From Paroedura picta (taxonomy: Eukaryota; Chordata; Lepidosauria; Squamata; Gekkonidae): DNA of 64,000 nucleotides. Position numbers and translations under genes: made by a program. The first letter of the stretch is position 1; each line of letters begins with the position of its first letter. The stretch spans positions 74,294,941 through 74,358,940 of the forward strand of contig NC_135377.1 of the NCBI RefSeq assembly GCF_049243985.1, written 5' to 3'. Below are positions 45,661 to 57,532 of this stretch, one piece after another. The notes beneath the pieces were generated by a model, which did no database searches, had not been told where the DNA came from, and saw only the letters and a program-made list of their open reading frames with translations.

Positions 45661-46800
45661 AGCAGTAAGGGCAAGTTGGGAGGAGAAAGGGGCGGGCTGA
45701 GTCCGTGACAAAAAACTCGGCTCCTGATTGGCCCCTCCGAGTGTCACTCGGGGGGCCAAGTGGCCAATGGGGAGCCGCGTGCAGCTACTTGGCCCGTTCT
45801 CGGCTCTGTGCTCTGGCGAATCGGCCATCCTCGCCTCTGTGCTTCCGCTCCCAAACATGCTTCGCCGGCGGGAAAGGAGCAGTGTCTTCGACTGGTGGCT
45901 CTACTCCTTTCCAGCAGCGAACCCAGGGACGCAGTGGCCCTGCTCCTTTCCTGCTGCCGAGGCATGCACCTTGCCCGGGGGGGGGGAAGGCCTTCCCCCC
46001 ATGCCGCCATTACAGCTCTGGTCGCTTCTACTGCACCCAGCCACCCGCCAAGCCGACCTGCATGCTGGGACCCACCGCAACTCCAAAGTTAAGTGCTTGC
46101 CCGCCGCACCCCCCCAACTGTGGCCCCCCCATACCCACCCACCCGCCGCGCTCTTCCGCCCTTCGCACCCTCCCACGTTGCCCCTGCAAAACGCCGCCAC
46201 TACACTGCCGCTTTCCTACCCCCTACACCCCACCCTCCCATGAAGCCTCCCACCCAACGTATCCTTCTCCCTGCCCACCCCCCCCAACAGTCACCGCCGC
46301 ACTCCCCCCTTCCGCAGATCCACCAAACAACCCCTCGCCGTCTTCCGCCACCCCCCCAAAACCTGCCTTCCCGCTCCCCCCACTTTTCCGTGGATCCCCC
46401 ACCCACCTGTCGGTGTCTTCCCCACCCCCTTAAGTCGCCCCTGTGATCCATCCCCGATTCCCCCGCCCCGTGCACCCATGCACCCACCCCTCTTGACCCC
46501 ACGCTCTTCCCCCACAATTAGCACCCCCTTGCCACTCCCCCTCGGACCCTTCAACCCCCTCCTTTCCCCCCTCCCAGTCCACCTCCCTCCCTCCATTTCT
46601 CTCCTTCCTGCCTCTCTCTCTCTCCCTCTCACTTGCTCTCTTTCGACCTGCCTGTATTTCTGCCTCTCTCCCTCTCTCCCTTCTATGCATCCCTTCACCC
46701 ACCCCTTGCCCTCCTTTCTCACTCCCATCCCTCCTTCCCTCTTCTACCTTCCTTTCATTCCTTATTCCAATCCACTAGCGCCCGCTTTATTTTATCTACA
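45661..46800 (+). other. GC-rich promoter-like segment and C-rich low-complexity tract
   Basis: At 45725-45775 two CCAAT boxes in opposite orientation flank a hairpin (GGCCCCTCCGAGTG against CACTCGGGGGGCC). A CpG-rich segment follows to about 46090, then a CCCT/CCAC-rich tract to 46790. Frames here have biased composition and no domain. It may be the 5' part of an unidentified repeat. Confidence 0.4.
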
Positions 46801-46995
46801 GAGGGTTTAATTTCTAGTGGTTAATAATGATGAAGATACGGTTAAAGATTTCGTTTTTTTCTCTATGTCTCACCAAGCTTTATTTACAGCCATAAAGAAC
46901 TAGCTACCTGCCAAGTGAAAAAAGTGGGAAGCTTTAATTAGACATTGCATTGCTAGTTGTAAATAATTGCAACAATAAGAAAAACAAACAATAGG

Positions 46996-47209
46996 AGAAA
47001 ATTTTTTCACAGTCAGAGTAGTTCAGCAGTGGAATGGGCTGCCTAAGGAGGTGGTGAGCTCCCCCTCACTGGCAGTCTTCAAGCAAAGGTTGGATGCACA
47101 CTTTTCTTGGATGCTTTAGGATGCTTAGAGCTGATCCTGGGTTGAGCAGGGGGTTGGACTAGATGGCCTGTATGGCCCCTTCCAACTCTATGATTCTGTG
47201 ATTCTATGA
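46996..47209 (+). mobile_element. CR1 3' tail
   Basis: AAAATTTTTTCACAGTCAGA through GGATGCACACTTTTCTTGGA to the ATTCTGTGATTCTATGA end. Confidence 0.9.
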
Positions 47210-47631
47210 AATGCTACGAGTTGAATGCACCTCAGATGGCAGACTTTTAAGGCTTTGCAATCATTTATCTCATTACTTTCTATGCCATTAAACACAGGGG
47301 GCTCATAACGCAGGGGGCTCCAGTAACGTACCCAGCACAGCACGATAGGTTTAAATTTATTTTGCAGCAACTTTACCTCCCGGATTGCCTTGAGGCAGAG
47401 GCATGCTGGGCAGGGAAAGCACAGAATACAGGATGGGAATCTTTTCAACAGACTCCAACCTCCTGACTCCTTCAGCAATTATCAGAACAGGAATTAGCAG
47501 ACACTGCATGAGAAAAAATGTCTGAACAAGGGCTGGAGAGATACAGAAATTCATGATGGCCACATCATAATTCTAAAGCAGCTGGAAGGGAAACTAGGAA
47601 CACTACAAAACAGATTTTCAGAACAAATTTA
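47210..47631. other. Unassigned intergenic stretch
   Basis: No gene or repeat recognised. Confidence 0.45.
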
Positions 47632-48535
47632 AGGGGCTTTCCGCACTCCTTCAAAATCGCACAATGGTTGCCAATTGAATTCACTACAGTTTTGCCATTA
47701 TGCACAACATCGTTGACAATCTGCCACACATCTGAAACCGATCCGCAAAAAGCGCTTCCTTGTAGCACTTTCAGGGAAATCCCCAAAAGTGGATTCACCC
47801 TCCGGAAAGCGCTACACTCCTGCAACCAATCTGCAACACTAGTGGGAAAGTTCTGTGCGTTACCATTGTTGTGGTTTCTACAAAGTCCCTCCCCCTGGCT
47901 CTCTCCTCTGATCTTCTGGTGAAGCAATCGCCATTTTTTTTTCTCCGAGCAAGCGGAGATCAAATCACCAGCAAGCCTTCGTTTACCCAGTGAGGCTTCC
48001 CCGGCTGCAGTCCCTCCCCAGAGCTCTTTACAGTCACTAAGCACAAACAACAGAGAAGCCCGTTTGCTGATGTATTTTCCCTTTATTTTTTACAGTTTTC
48101 GGCCAAAAATCGGGCCCGTGAGGGGGGGGGGGGATTTTTTTTTTCACTCGGGGGGAGCGTGGCAACGATGAAACGACAGCTCAAACACACCTGCCAGCTG
48201 GATGGGTCTCTCCATTGCAACGAATCAACACATATTCGTTGCAACGGGTGTGTGTGTTTTTTTTTAAAACCCTTTCTTAAAGGGAAAGGGGCTGTTTGGG
48301 AGCATGCTAACGGCTGCCCATTGACTGCTTGACGGCCAGGGGCGGGACGAGCTCGGCAATAGCGCTTCCTTTCTAGCGATTTTTGCTGAGATCGGAAGCT
48401 TGTGGGAAACGATGGAAACGCAACTGGATTCCACTACAAAGGCAGGTATGCATAACGATGAATTCCACTATTTTAAATGGCGATTTTTCGTTCAGCAAAC
48501 AATTTGCTACAAGGATCCCGGTGCGGAAAGCCCCT
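47632..48535 (-). mobile_element. F1 DNA-transposon-like element, copy C
   Basis: 904 bp bounded by inverted termini AGGGGCTTTCCGCAC and GTGCGGAAAGCCCCT, with flanking 7-bp duplications AAATTTA (47625-47631 and 48536-48542). The interior matches copies A and B; its strand is given relative to copy A. Non-coding, so it would depend on a transposase encoded elsewhere. Confidence 0.78.
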
Positions 48536-48929
48536 AAATTTAGAACTAATTTAAAAGCATATTATCCTGAAAACTTAAGGGACTTGCCAGGTTTGAAGCA
48601 AAATTTGAAAAATGGGGGGGGGGAACCCTCTGGAGAATTAAATTCCCCCCAAATTAAAAACAAACAAACAAACAAAAACACCTTATCAACTGAAATGGTG
48701 GCAGCCCCCTGCCTGGCCGCCACTAGCGAGTTCTGGCTATGGATTCCAGGAGCAGCTTCTCTGGGCCTTGCTGCACACTGGGGGCACACGAGTTGTGGCT
48801 TTGGACTTGCAGTGGTTCCCAAGTCCCGTTGCCCGCAGATGGGGGCTGGGCCCTGGAGGTTTGGTGGTCTTAGAGATGGACGTCCCCCTGCCTGAGTCTC
48901 ACAGGCTTCCCCTCGTACTTCCTCTCATG

Positions 48930-49240
48930 TAGTCCGCTTCCTCTAACCTGCCCTTTCTCAACTTATTTTACCACCGAGAGACCTCTGAACATTCCTCAGC
49001 CTTAGAGAAACCCCAGAAGTGGTGTGATCCTGCAGAATAGGGTTGGGAAGCAGAGCTGTGGACACGCCCACCTGAAGCCCCTCCCCCTGCCACCCCCTCC
49101 AGGCCCATCATTGGCCATTGGGGGGGGGAGGTCGACATGACCATATATGGTCATATCTCCTGATAAATTTTAAAAATATGTAAAAAATTAACTAAATCCT
49201 ACCCACCCAAGAAACCCTTTCAGGGCTGTCAAGAAGCCCC
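48930..49240. mobile_element. Possible DNA-transposon remnant
   Basis: CTTTCTCAACTTATTTTACC and GAAACCCCAGAAGTGGTGTG resemble a common squamate dispersed element that I believe is hAT-like. Boundaries and class not established. ATATGGTCATAT is a short palindrome within it. Confidence 0.35.
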
Positions 49241-49279
49241 AGCTCTAATCTATAAGCAAGATATGTCATTTCTATAAAG

Positions 49280-50290
49280 GTGATTAACTCACTACCTGAC
49301 TGGCTCTCCATGGCCTAGGCTGCCAATAGACAGCGTTCTCTCCACAATGGAGGGCCAGTAACAAGCCTGCCCTGCCCCAGCCACCTCCCCCTCCTTTCGT
49401 CCAACTGGAAAGCAGAGCCCACCTACTCTGCTGGCCCCCCTCGGAAGGGGAACGGGATGGCTGTGGGGGAGGGAGAGGCCAAGTCGCAGCAGGCCTGTCC
49501 CAGGGAGCTCAGGGCAGCCTCCAAGGCCACCGACCCACCCAAGATCCTGGATGTGGGGGAGGAAATGGCCGCCTGCTGGCACGACAGGGCTCGCTGCAGC
49601 TCGTAGAAGCTACTGCATGGCCTGCCCCACTCCAAGCGAAGCATGGAAACGCCAGCCTGCTTACCCAATGGAGGCGACAATGGCCTGCAGAGGCCCCTGT
49701 GCAGGCCACCTGACTCCGAGGGAGGGGGGGCTTGTGGAAGGCCCCGGAAACACCCCTGCCAGTCCTGATGGACAACTGTCCTCTGCCCGGGTTATCAAGG
49801 TTCTGGGCCCCTTCCTTTGTCCCTTTCTGCTTTTCATCCTTTCCTCGTCTTTCTTCCATTTTTCAGTGCCTCCTTTCACCTCATTTCCTTGTTTTGCTTT
49901 CCCCTCCCATCCTCTTTTGTCTCTTTCCCTTTCTTCACCCTTCCTTTTCCCTCCTTCCCTTCCTTTCTCTTCCTTCCTCTCCCACCCCTTTCCCTCCTTC
50001 CCCATCTTTCCTTTCTTGTTTGCTTCTTCTTCCTAGCAGCTTTCTCCAGAGGAACTGGTGCACAGAGATTAGCTGTTATTCTTGGTCTCCAGGCCCCAAC
50101 TGGAGGTTGTGACCAAGCAGCCTGCACACGGAGGGTGGAAGGGGGATTCAGACCTGGCCCTTGAGATCAGACTATGCTACACTGTGATGGATCTCAACCC
50201 TGAGCAGGGGGAGGAGGGTCAGCACCCAGGAAGGAGACAGTACAAGCCTGCCTCCTAGCACCCATTGCACCCATGGGCTTTGCCCCTAGT
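49280..50290 (-). repeat. R1 repeat, left arm of inverted pair
   Basis: Contains the R1 blocks in reverse orientation, a long pyrimidine tract (49800-50030), a CTTTCTCCAGAGGAACTGGT block and a terminal GGGCTTTGCCCCTAGT at 50274-50289. Strand is given relative to the 50438-51905 copy. No coding capacity. Confidence 0.6.
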
Positions 50291-50437
50291 TCCTCAAGAA
50301 AGAGACTACTGTGATCTACTGGGAAACACTTTTATTGGGCACTGAGACTTTGGATATTGCTTACCCAGGATGCAAGCTCCCAACTTTTCATAATTGCCCT
50401 TTAACACTGTTCATACTTAGATAACTGTTATAAGCAT

Positions 50438-51905
50438 ATACTAGGGGCAAAGCCCGTTGCACCTGGCAATACAAGGGGCACTAGGACGCATGCCTGCGGT
50501 GTGTCCTCCATGGGTGCTGGCCCTCCTTTATCTGCTCCCTGCGTGAACTTGAGATTCAGCATGGTGAAGTGGTTAGAGAGGAGGAGACTCTAATCTCAAG
50601 GGCCAGATCTGATGCCCCACTGCTAGTCCATGTGCAGGCAGCTGGGCTGCCGACCTCCAGGTGGGGGACTAGAGATCTGCAGGGATAAGAACTGACCTCT
50701 GGGCACCAGTCCCTCTGGAGAAAACAGCTGGAAGGAAGATAGAAAGAAGGAAGGAGGGAGGGAAAAAGAAACAGGAAGGAAGGAAAGGGGATGATGGAAT
50801 GAAGGAAGTAATGAGGGATGAATGAAAGGGAGGAAGAAATGGGGGCAAAGGAAGGAAACCAGACAGAAGAAAGGAACAAAGGGAGAGAGAGGAAAAGAGG
50901 GAAGGTAAAGGAAGGAAAGGGAACAATGAAAGGAAAGAAGGAATGAAAAGGGGTGAAAGAAGAAAAAAAGGGATGGTAGGTATCTGGCCACAGTGCTGTA
51001 TCAAATAAATTTGATTTGAGATTTGAGGGATGGTAGGTGTAGGTAGATAAGCTTATAAAGGAAGGAAGAGAAAGGAAGGAGAAAGAGAAGGGAGAAAGAG
51101 AAAGGAAGGAAGAGGGAGGGAGGGGACAAAGACTGAAAAAAGGAAGGAAAGGATAAAGTGAGGGAGGGGGGAGAAATGAAGGAAGAATCAAAGGAATGAG
51201 GGGAGGAAAGGGGACAAAGTGAGAGAGAGGAAGAAAGAGAATGAAAGAAAGTGGGAGAGGAGGACAGAGGGAGAAGGGGAAAGGAAAGGAGAAAGAAAGT
51301 GAAAGAGTGAAAGAAAGGGAGAGGTAGGAAGTAAGAGAGAAGGCAGGGAGGGAGAAAAACTCTCTTGTGCCCCCCCTCCAATTGGGGGGTTTAAGAGAGT
51401 GCCCAAAGGCCACCCTAGACCCTAGGGGGCATCATTTTCTCCATCTTCCGTGGGTCCCCCTCTGAAGTGGGCTCACGGAGGTGCACTGAAAGGCCTCACT
51501 GGCCCCTGCAGGGCTGGAGGGAGGCTTTTCCTACACCTCCCCCCCCCCACTGACTCAGGAGAGGTCAAAGGCTGTGCTCGGGGATGGAAAGGGGGGCTGT
51601 ACCTCTTCTCTTACCCCCACCCCCAGGATCTCATCTGGGCATAGTTGCTGTGCTTGGTGTCCTGGGGCTGAACAGGAGGCCGAGCCTCTTCCTCCATTCC
51701 AGATATCTCACTCTCTGCCCAAACTTGCCTTTGGGAAAGGCACCAGCAGAAGGGGTGGGTCTTCCTCTCTTCCAGCAGGAAGGAGGAACAGGAGGAGGAG
51801 GAGGCCAGGGGCTGGGCTGACTGGCCATTGGTCCTCCTGATGGCCAATCAGGGTGTGAGTTGTCCTCATGCAACTTGAACTTTATTATGGTTAAAGAAGA
51901 TTGTA
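50438..51905 (+). repeat. R1 repeat, right arm of inverted pair
   Basis: Starts ACTAGGGGCAAAGCCCGTTG, the inverted form of the left arm's end. It has the ACTGGTGCCC..CCTCTGGAGAAA-type block (reverse), a 600-bp purine tract (50735-51350) and GGTGTCCTGGGGCTGAACAG. It ends with paired ATTGG/CCAAT boxes and ACTTTATTATGGTTAAAGAA beside the TRIO 3' UTR. Confidence 0.62.
50735..51350 (+). repeat. Polypurine (GGAA/GAAA) tract
   Basis: Over 600 bp almost free of pyrimidines on the + strand. Long apparent reading frames on the - strand are shadows of this composition. Confidence 0.9.
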
Positions 51906-51909
51906 AACA

Positions 51910-53819
51910 AAAAACCCAACGACACTGACATAAGCTCTGTTCCTCCTACTGAAGTGGCCTCCAATAAAAGAAATCAAGCACAACTGTTAAATATGTTTAA
52001 TTTTTTTAAATAACTGATGGCAAAATAAAATATTTACATCACATCATACTGTGAAAAGGCGCAACATCGCTATACAAAGAAATATACATGCAAAATAAAG
52101 CAAAACTTCAACTAAAATAAAAAACAAAACAAAAATTCATAAGCAAAAAAGTTATGGTTGGTATGAATATGCATCCATCCAGCTTTGAGTCTAATTCTCT
52201 CTTTAAAAAGTTTCTGTACAACTTTACAAAAAAGAAAAAAATAGTAATAAATAGACAACAGAAGCTGCAACATTAAAATTAAAACCAAAGGGAACGTACA
52301 CCTTAAGACTGATGGCCATGTCTGCTTTGCATAAGACACAGGCTCGGTTTGTTTCAACAGGCATTATTTACATGCGCATGCGCACATGCACAGACAGACG
52401 GCCGAACACCCATGTCCATTCACGGGGACATGGGAAGCCCTCAGTGTCTTCATCTTCCATCCATTGCCATAGCCCTAGAAACCATTTTCCAAAAACAGAC
52501 ATAAATCAAGTTCGGACTGCAATATCTTGACCATACTTCTTCAAAGAGCACAAAATTCATTCAGTTTTCATACAGAGAGAAATACACAAATCTGAATATT
52601 CTCAAAAAGTAGAGATTGATTTGGGGGGGGGGAAATAATACTTTGGCATTTTGAACAACAATAACAAACAAATTTCTGTAAAAAAATCACCCTATTTTTA
52701 TCTAGTTTGCATTTCAGGAAATGAAAAATGTTTTGCAATCCTTTTAAAACCAGCTCTACTTCTGAACCAAGTTCTAAGTGAAACTCCCAATGCAACTAGG
52801 TAATGTCACAGATAAACCCCCACCCTCCCCTCACCCCACCCCTGGAAATGCCAAACACAAAGTCAAAAAGCTCGCCATACTATCCGTGTGCTTTTTTTTA
52901 TCCTATATATTTATTACAGTTACAACAGAGGTCCTCCTAAATAGTTGCATAAAATGTTAAAGCCACAACATTGCACATGATAGGAAATGAAATTTAAAAA
53001 ATCCCCCCAAGGGGAGGCCATGGACAGTATTTCCTTCCAGCTGGATGCTGCTTGGCAGTGCAGGACACCCAGCCCCTGAGTCCTTTGGGACAGGTCCAGC
53101 CAAGACCCGCACAGTGGCAGACCTCCAGTTGGGGAGAGTGACAGGGACACCGACGGAAGGCAGGTAAACAGTCTATTTACAAGTAAGGCCTACATTTTAT
53201 CAGAGCAAAATGGTTCATTCTATTTGTATGCAAAAATGTTGAGGTTGGATGAACTTATAAGCAAAGTCTGATCTCAGTGCACTGCTATGCAAAACAGACA
53301 CAGGTGAGGCAACTGGAGCGCTGTATGTCCAAGTGGAAAAGGAATCTGGCGGGTCCAGCAGATGCCAGCTGGGTGGGCAGCCATTTTGCTCCGCCTTCTC
53401 TGGGCTTTTAATGCCAGTGCTTTGAACAGAGGTGTATTTCCTTTGTCTAAAATCTTGAAAATGGTAGTTAAAGATCCCTTGCAAAATTGTAATTGTTTGA
53501 CATTTTTAAAAAAAGGGTTTTTTTGTAGAAACCTGAATAAAATACTGTCGTCAGGGTGAAGTTCTCCGTTGCCTCTTGCTGGGAGCAGGGCTGCAGTCGT
53601 CCACCCCACAGGAGGCCCGCCCTGCCAGTCCCAAGAACAACGGGGCAAGGTTGACTTGGAATGCACTTCCACGCGATGAACAGGCAAGCAGCTGACTGGC
53701 TTTTTGTTTTTTGTTTTTTCTCTTCCCCCAAATGCAAGTCAACGGCTGTCTGGCAGGAGAGCTCCATCCTGCGTCTGAGTGGCAAGTGAAAGAGAATGAG
53801 AGAGAACGTCACACTTTGA
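51910..53819 (-). other. TRIO: Probable TRIO 3' UTR
   Basis: 1.9 kb of AT-rich sequence after the TRIO stop with no recognisable repeat in most of it, which contrasts with the repeat-dense flanks. On the - strand, AATAAA signals occur near 52910 and near 51890. The second lies at the edge of an R1 repeat copy, so the exact transcript end is uncertain. Confidence 0.5.
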
Positions 53820-54362
53820 TTACACTCTTGGCAAGAGTCTGTTCTGTAAGAAGATTTTCATGCTACAAATGGGTCGAACATCATTCTGGTGTTTCCGCCG
53901 CTCAATGAAGGAAGTCAGTCTGGCTATGTCGAGGCTATCAGCACTCTGGGCCCCACCTGGCTGCAGCCAGGGCTCCTGGAGGGCCAGCGCAGCAGAAGGA
54001 CGCTTGGCTGGGTCATCCTGCAGGAGGAAACACACAAAATCTTTGGCCTTCTGGCTGACTCCTCTGAAGTAGTCCTCTGGGAAGCTAAAATCTAAACGAC
54101 AAATGTTCAGGCAGGTTTCCTCTACACTTTCGTCCAGGAAAGGAGACACGCCACTAAGGAGGACATAGGTGAGCACTCCAAGGCTCCACACGTCTGAGGT
54201 CAGGGAGACGGGGTTTCCGAGGATGATTTCGGGAGCTGCAAACTCTGGGTTCCCAAGTAACTGGTGGATGTAATAGGTGGAACTGAGCTGAACTGCGTCT
54301 CCAAAGTCAGCCAGGCGGATGGTGGCTCTGGCCAAGCGTTTATCCACCAGAATGTTTTCAGG
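53820..54362 (-). CDS. TRIO: TRIO terminal exon, kinase C-lobe and C-terminus
   Basis: Acceptor CTCCTAG. Begins PENILVDKRLARATIRLADF and continues through LLGNPEFAAPEIILGNPVSL, then DVWSLGVLTYVLLSGVSPF. It ends ERRKHQNDVRPI and RLLPRV followed by TAA. Length and ending fit vertebrate TRIO. Confidence 0.95.
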   Translation of the reverse strand, partial: PENILVDKRLARATIRLADFGDAVQLSSTYYIHQLLGNPEFAAPEIILGNPVSLTSDVWSLGVLTYVLLSGVSPFLDESVEETCLNICRLDFSFPEDYFRGVSQKAKDFVCFLLQDDPAKRPSAALALQEPWLQPGGAQSADSLDIARLTSFIERRKHQNDVRPICSMKIFLQNRLLPRV

Positions 54363-55633
54363 CTAGGAGACAAAGAGGAGAGGGAGGATTAAAGCCCTAT
54401 CAAGGGAATGCTTTTGGAGAGCCGGCCGTGCAAGCAGCTGCCTGGCCATTCAGCAGGAGAAAGGAAGGGGCCGTTGTAACCAAAAGCCCTGGTAACCCAG
54501 GCCCAAGTAAGGCTGGCACATCTCAGCCTACTGAGCTGACATAACCCTGCACCCGTTCTGTCTTAGGAAGCACCTAGAATGTCTAAAACTGACCTTCCAT
54601 TGTTTCTAGTCTTCTTATTTATACTTCAGAATACGTAGACCAGAGAGTCAAACGGAATAAAAACCAGCTAAAGACAGGGATGCCGGCACCAAAATGGGCC
54701 TGAGCACAGCGGTCCTGTTTGTCTTCACAGACATGTGCCAACTCCACAGTCATTTTCTGGCCTGTGCAGCCAATGTGCAGGAAGGGAAGGAGATGGCCCT
54801 AACCCACCCGCTGCACCTTCTGTCCCTCCTCATTTCAGACACGGAGAGGCTGGTCTCACTGTCTTCACAATGAGGGAGGGGAAGATCGGAAGCGTAAGGC
54901 ATCCATGTCGCATTCATGTGTGGAGAACTCTATGGGCCTGTCAGCCTTTTAGCAACATGCTTGACTAACAGATTCCTACCATTTATGCTTCCCGGAAGCC
55001 AAGACTCTCTCCCACGTCAGGGTCTCTGTGGATGCAACCGGTGACATTCTCTAGGGAATGTTAAGGGCAAGGGCTGCCAGAGGGGAGACACCTGGATTCT
55101 CCGACCAGTGAGATTTCAGCCACAGGGTTTCACAGATGGATATTAGCAGGTCTCCCATGAGCCTCTTTGGAGGGCTTCTTGAGGTGCTGCCAGACCCGCC
55201 CCCCCCCCCCCGGGGCAGCAAAGGGGCCACAAGCGGTTTGCAGTTTCTGACGTGAGCAACACGGGTGAGATGCCGGCCCTCCCCGTGGCCCCTAATGGAA
55301 CCAAGAGGCACGTCTTGAATGATTTTTGCCCTGCTCTCCTATATGCAGTTTCCAAACGCAATCAGGACGCATAAGCTTGAGAAGCCCCTAAAGACACTGG
55401 CTCCCTGGCTTTAAAAGAGGGCGGACTGTGCAAACTGACTCCAGTCCGCCCCCTGGAAGGCAGAGGATGGCGCTGAAATGCTTTCTGAACATTACCAGAA
55501 AATACCAAAAACAGCGAGTCGGTGCTCACGGCATTCCTCTCTGCCTGGAGGACGCCGCCCAGCTTACACCGAAGGGGCACCCAAGGCTTGTCCTGATGGT
55601 ACTCAGGGGAGGCGAGCCTTCTGCCCAGTTCAC
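54363..55633 (-). other. TRIO last intron
   Basis: Unique-looking, with a C-run at 55199-55210. No repeat or RNA gene recognised. Confidence 0.5.
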
Positions 55634-55772
55634 CTTTAGGTCCAAGTGCGCTATCCTGCAATTGTGAAGATACTGCACAGCTTCCAGAATCTCCCCCAGG
55701 TAGACTTTGATCTTCCCTTCGGTGAGGTTTCCCCACTGCACAACGTAGTCCAGGAGGCGCCCCTGGTTGGCC
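55634..55772 (-). CDS. TRIO: TRIO exon, kinase hinge to catalytic loop
   Basis: Acceptor CCACACAG, donor AAG|GTGAAC. Encodes ANQGRLLDYVVQWGNLTEG and a segment ending YLHNCRIAHLDLK, the HxD catalytic-loop motif. The catalytic Asp is kept. Confidence 0.92.
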
Positions 55773-56426
55773 CTGTGTGGATACAAGGGGTGGGGAAGGA
55801 TACGTTCCAGAACCGCACTTCTAGGTCACCTGCTCCACATTATTCCTCTCAAACCAACAAAAACGGCCAATTTCCTCCCATCCCCCCCCCCCCCCGGTGG
55901 CTTCCTGAAGTCAAGTGAGCCAGCAGCGGAAGAGGAAATGAGCTGGGTCTCATCACAACCAGCCCAACATTTTTCTTTTTGCTTGCAACCAAATCTGGAG
56001 GGGGGGGGGGGAGGAGAGTTTGCTGAGATCCCTTGCAGGTGATTTATGCAATCCGAGCATTTTTGTCGCACTGGATTCTGATCTGTTCACTCGTGCGTTT
56101 CATGACAAAGCTGACGCCCCTGCAGGGTGAATCGCTAGACCTACAGGCATGTGGTATGATGTGACATAAAGAATACTGACAATTCCCACTTTAACCTTAT
56201 TTAAATTGGAGACAGCAGAATTCCTAAGCCTCAGAGGACTGTGGGATTGGCGCATGCTGGTTACCCCAATTACTTAAAAGGGAAGGGGCCAGAAAGAAGG
56301 GGGTCAGTTCTGCTTAAGAATATGGGACTTGGGTGTTTGCAGCATGCAGCAGACCTGAACAAAGTGCTCATCCTGTACGTCCAGCATGGGGCTTTTAGGT
56401 GCTGGATCCAAGAAGGCATTTTACTC

Positions 56427-57301
56427 AGGGCCATTCTGCACAACTTTAATGTAGCAGAAGGCTTGCAAATTGTAAACGCTACTAATTTGCAGTTCTGCAA
56501 AACGTCGCACACAATCTGCCACACTCCTGAAAGTCCCGCAAAAAGCGATTCGTTGTAGCGCTTAAAGGGAAATCGGGAAAAGTGGATTCACCCTCCGAAA
56601 AGCGCTACACTCTTGCAAACAATCTGCAACACTAGCGAAAAAGACCTGTGCGTTCCCATTGTTGCGGTTCCAACAAAGTCCCTCCCCCTGGCTCTCTCCT
56701 CCGAACTTCCGGTGAAGCGATCGCCATTATTTTTCCTCGGAGCGAGCAGAAAGCAACAAACCGGCGAGGCTTCATTCACCCAGCGAGGCTTCTCCGGCCA
56801 CAGTCCCTCCACAGAAGTGCTTTAAAGCTCCCCTAAGTCCCCAAGCACAACACAGCCCCGTTTGCAAGTTCCCTTTATTTTCGGCCGAAAATCGCGCCCG
56901 TTCGGGGGGGGGGGATTTTTCTTTTCACTCGGGGGGAACGTGGTAACGATGAATTGCCAGCTCACACGCCAGCTGCCAGCAAGATGGGTCTCTCCGTTGC
57001 AACGAATCAAGGCATAGTTGTTGCAACGTGTGTGTGTGTGTTTTTTAAAACCTGTTCTTAAAGGGAAAGGGGCTTTCCCAGGGCATGATAACGACTGCCC
57101 ATTGGCTGTACGTTTGATTGACGGCGAGGGGCGGGACAAAGCACAGAAAAAATTGACCGGAAACCTGTGGGGAACGAATGAAACGCTACTGAATTCCACT
57201 AAAAAAGCAGGTATGCGGAACGCCGAGATTGCACTTTTAAAAATAGCGTTTCCACTTTGTGGGACCAATTGGCAACATTGGTCCTTGTGCAGAAAGGCCC
57301 T
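56427..57301 (-). mobile_element. F1 DNA-transposon-like element, copy B, in TRIO intron
   Basis: About 875 bp bounded by AGGGCCATTCTGCAC and GTGCAGAAAGGCCCT. It shares the TTTTCGGCCGAAAAT palindrome and flanking blocks with copies A and C, and is oriented as copy C. The candidate flanking duplication (ATTTTACT / AATCTCCT) is imperfect. It lies about 230 bp from the TRIO exon at 57533. Confidence 0.75.
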
Positions 57302-57532
57302 CAATCTCCTCCTCCTCCTCCTCCTCACTAGAGTCTCCCATTTATTTCATGTCACATTTTTTTCATTCACATTTCAGGATCTCCAGTATATTCTTTTGGT
57401 ATTCAAAGGGGATCTCCTCCTTCCTTGTTTGCTGGGAGAAAAACTGGTTAGAGCTAACGTTTTGAATCCCCTCATGGACCTAAATTATAACGGAAGTACA
57501 CAGGAGTTAAACATTTGCATGAGGCCACGTAC

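Noticed and set aside
45705-46433. 242-codon + frame in the GC- and C-rich block
   Set aside because: Pro/Thr/Cys-rich with several overlapping frames of equal length; no homology recognised.
49551-50164. Phe/Ser/Leu-rich + strand frames resembling membrane proteins
   Set aside because: They arise from the pyrimidine tract of an R1 repeat; the hydrophobicity is a composition effect.
50556-51413. 285-codon - strand frame rich in Ser, Phe, Leu and Pro
   Set aside because: It is produced by a purine tract read on the opposite strand, is low-complexity and has no domain.
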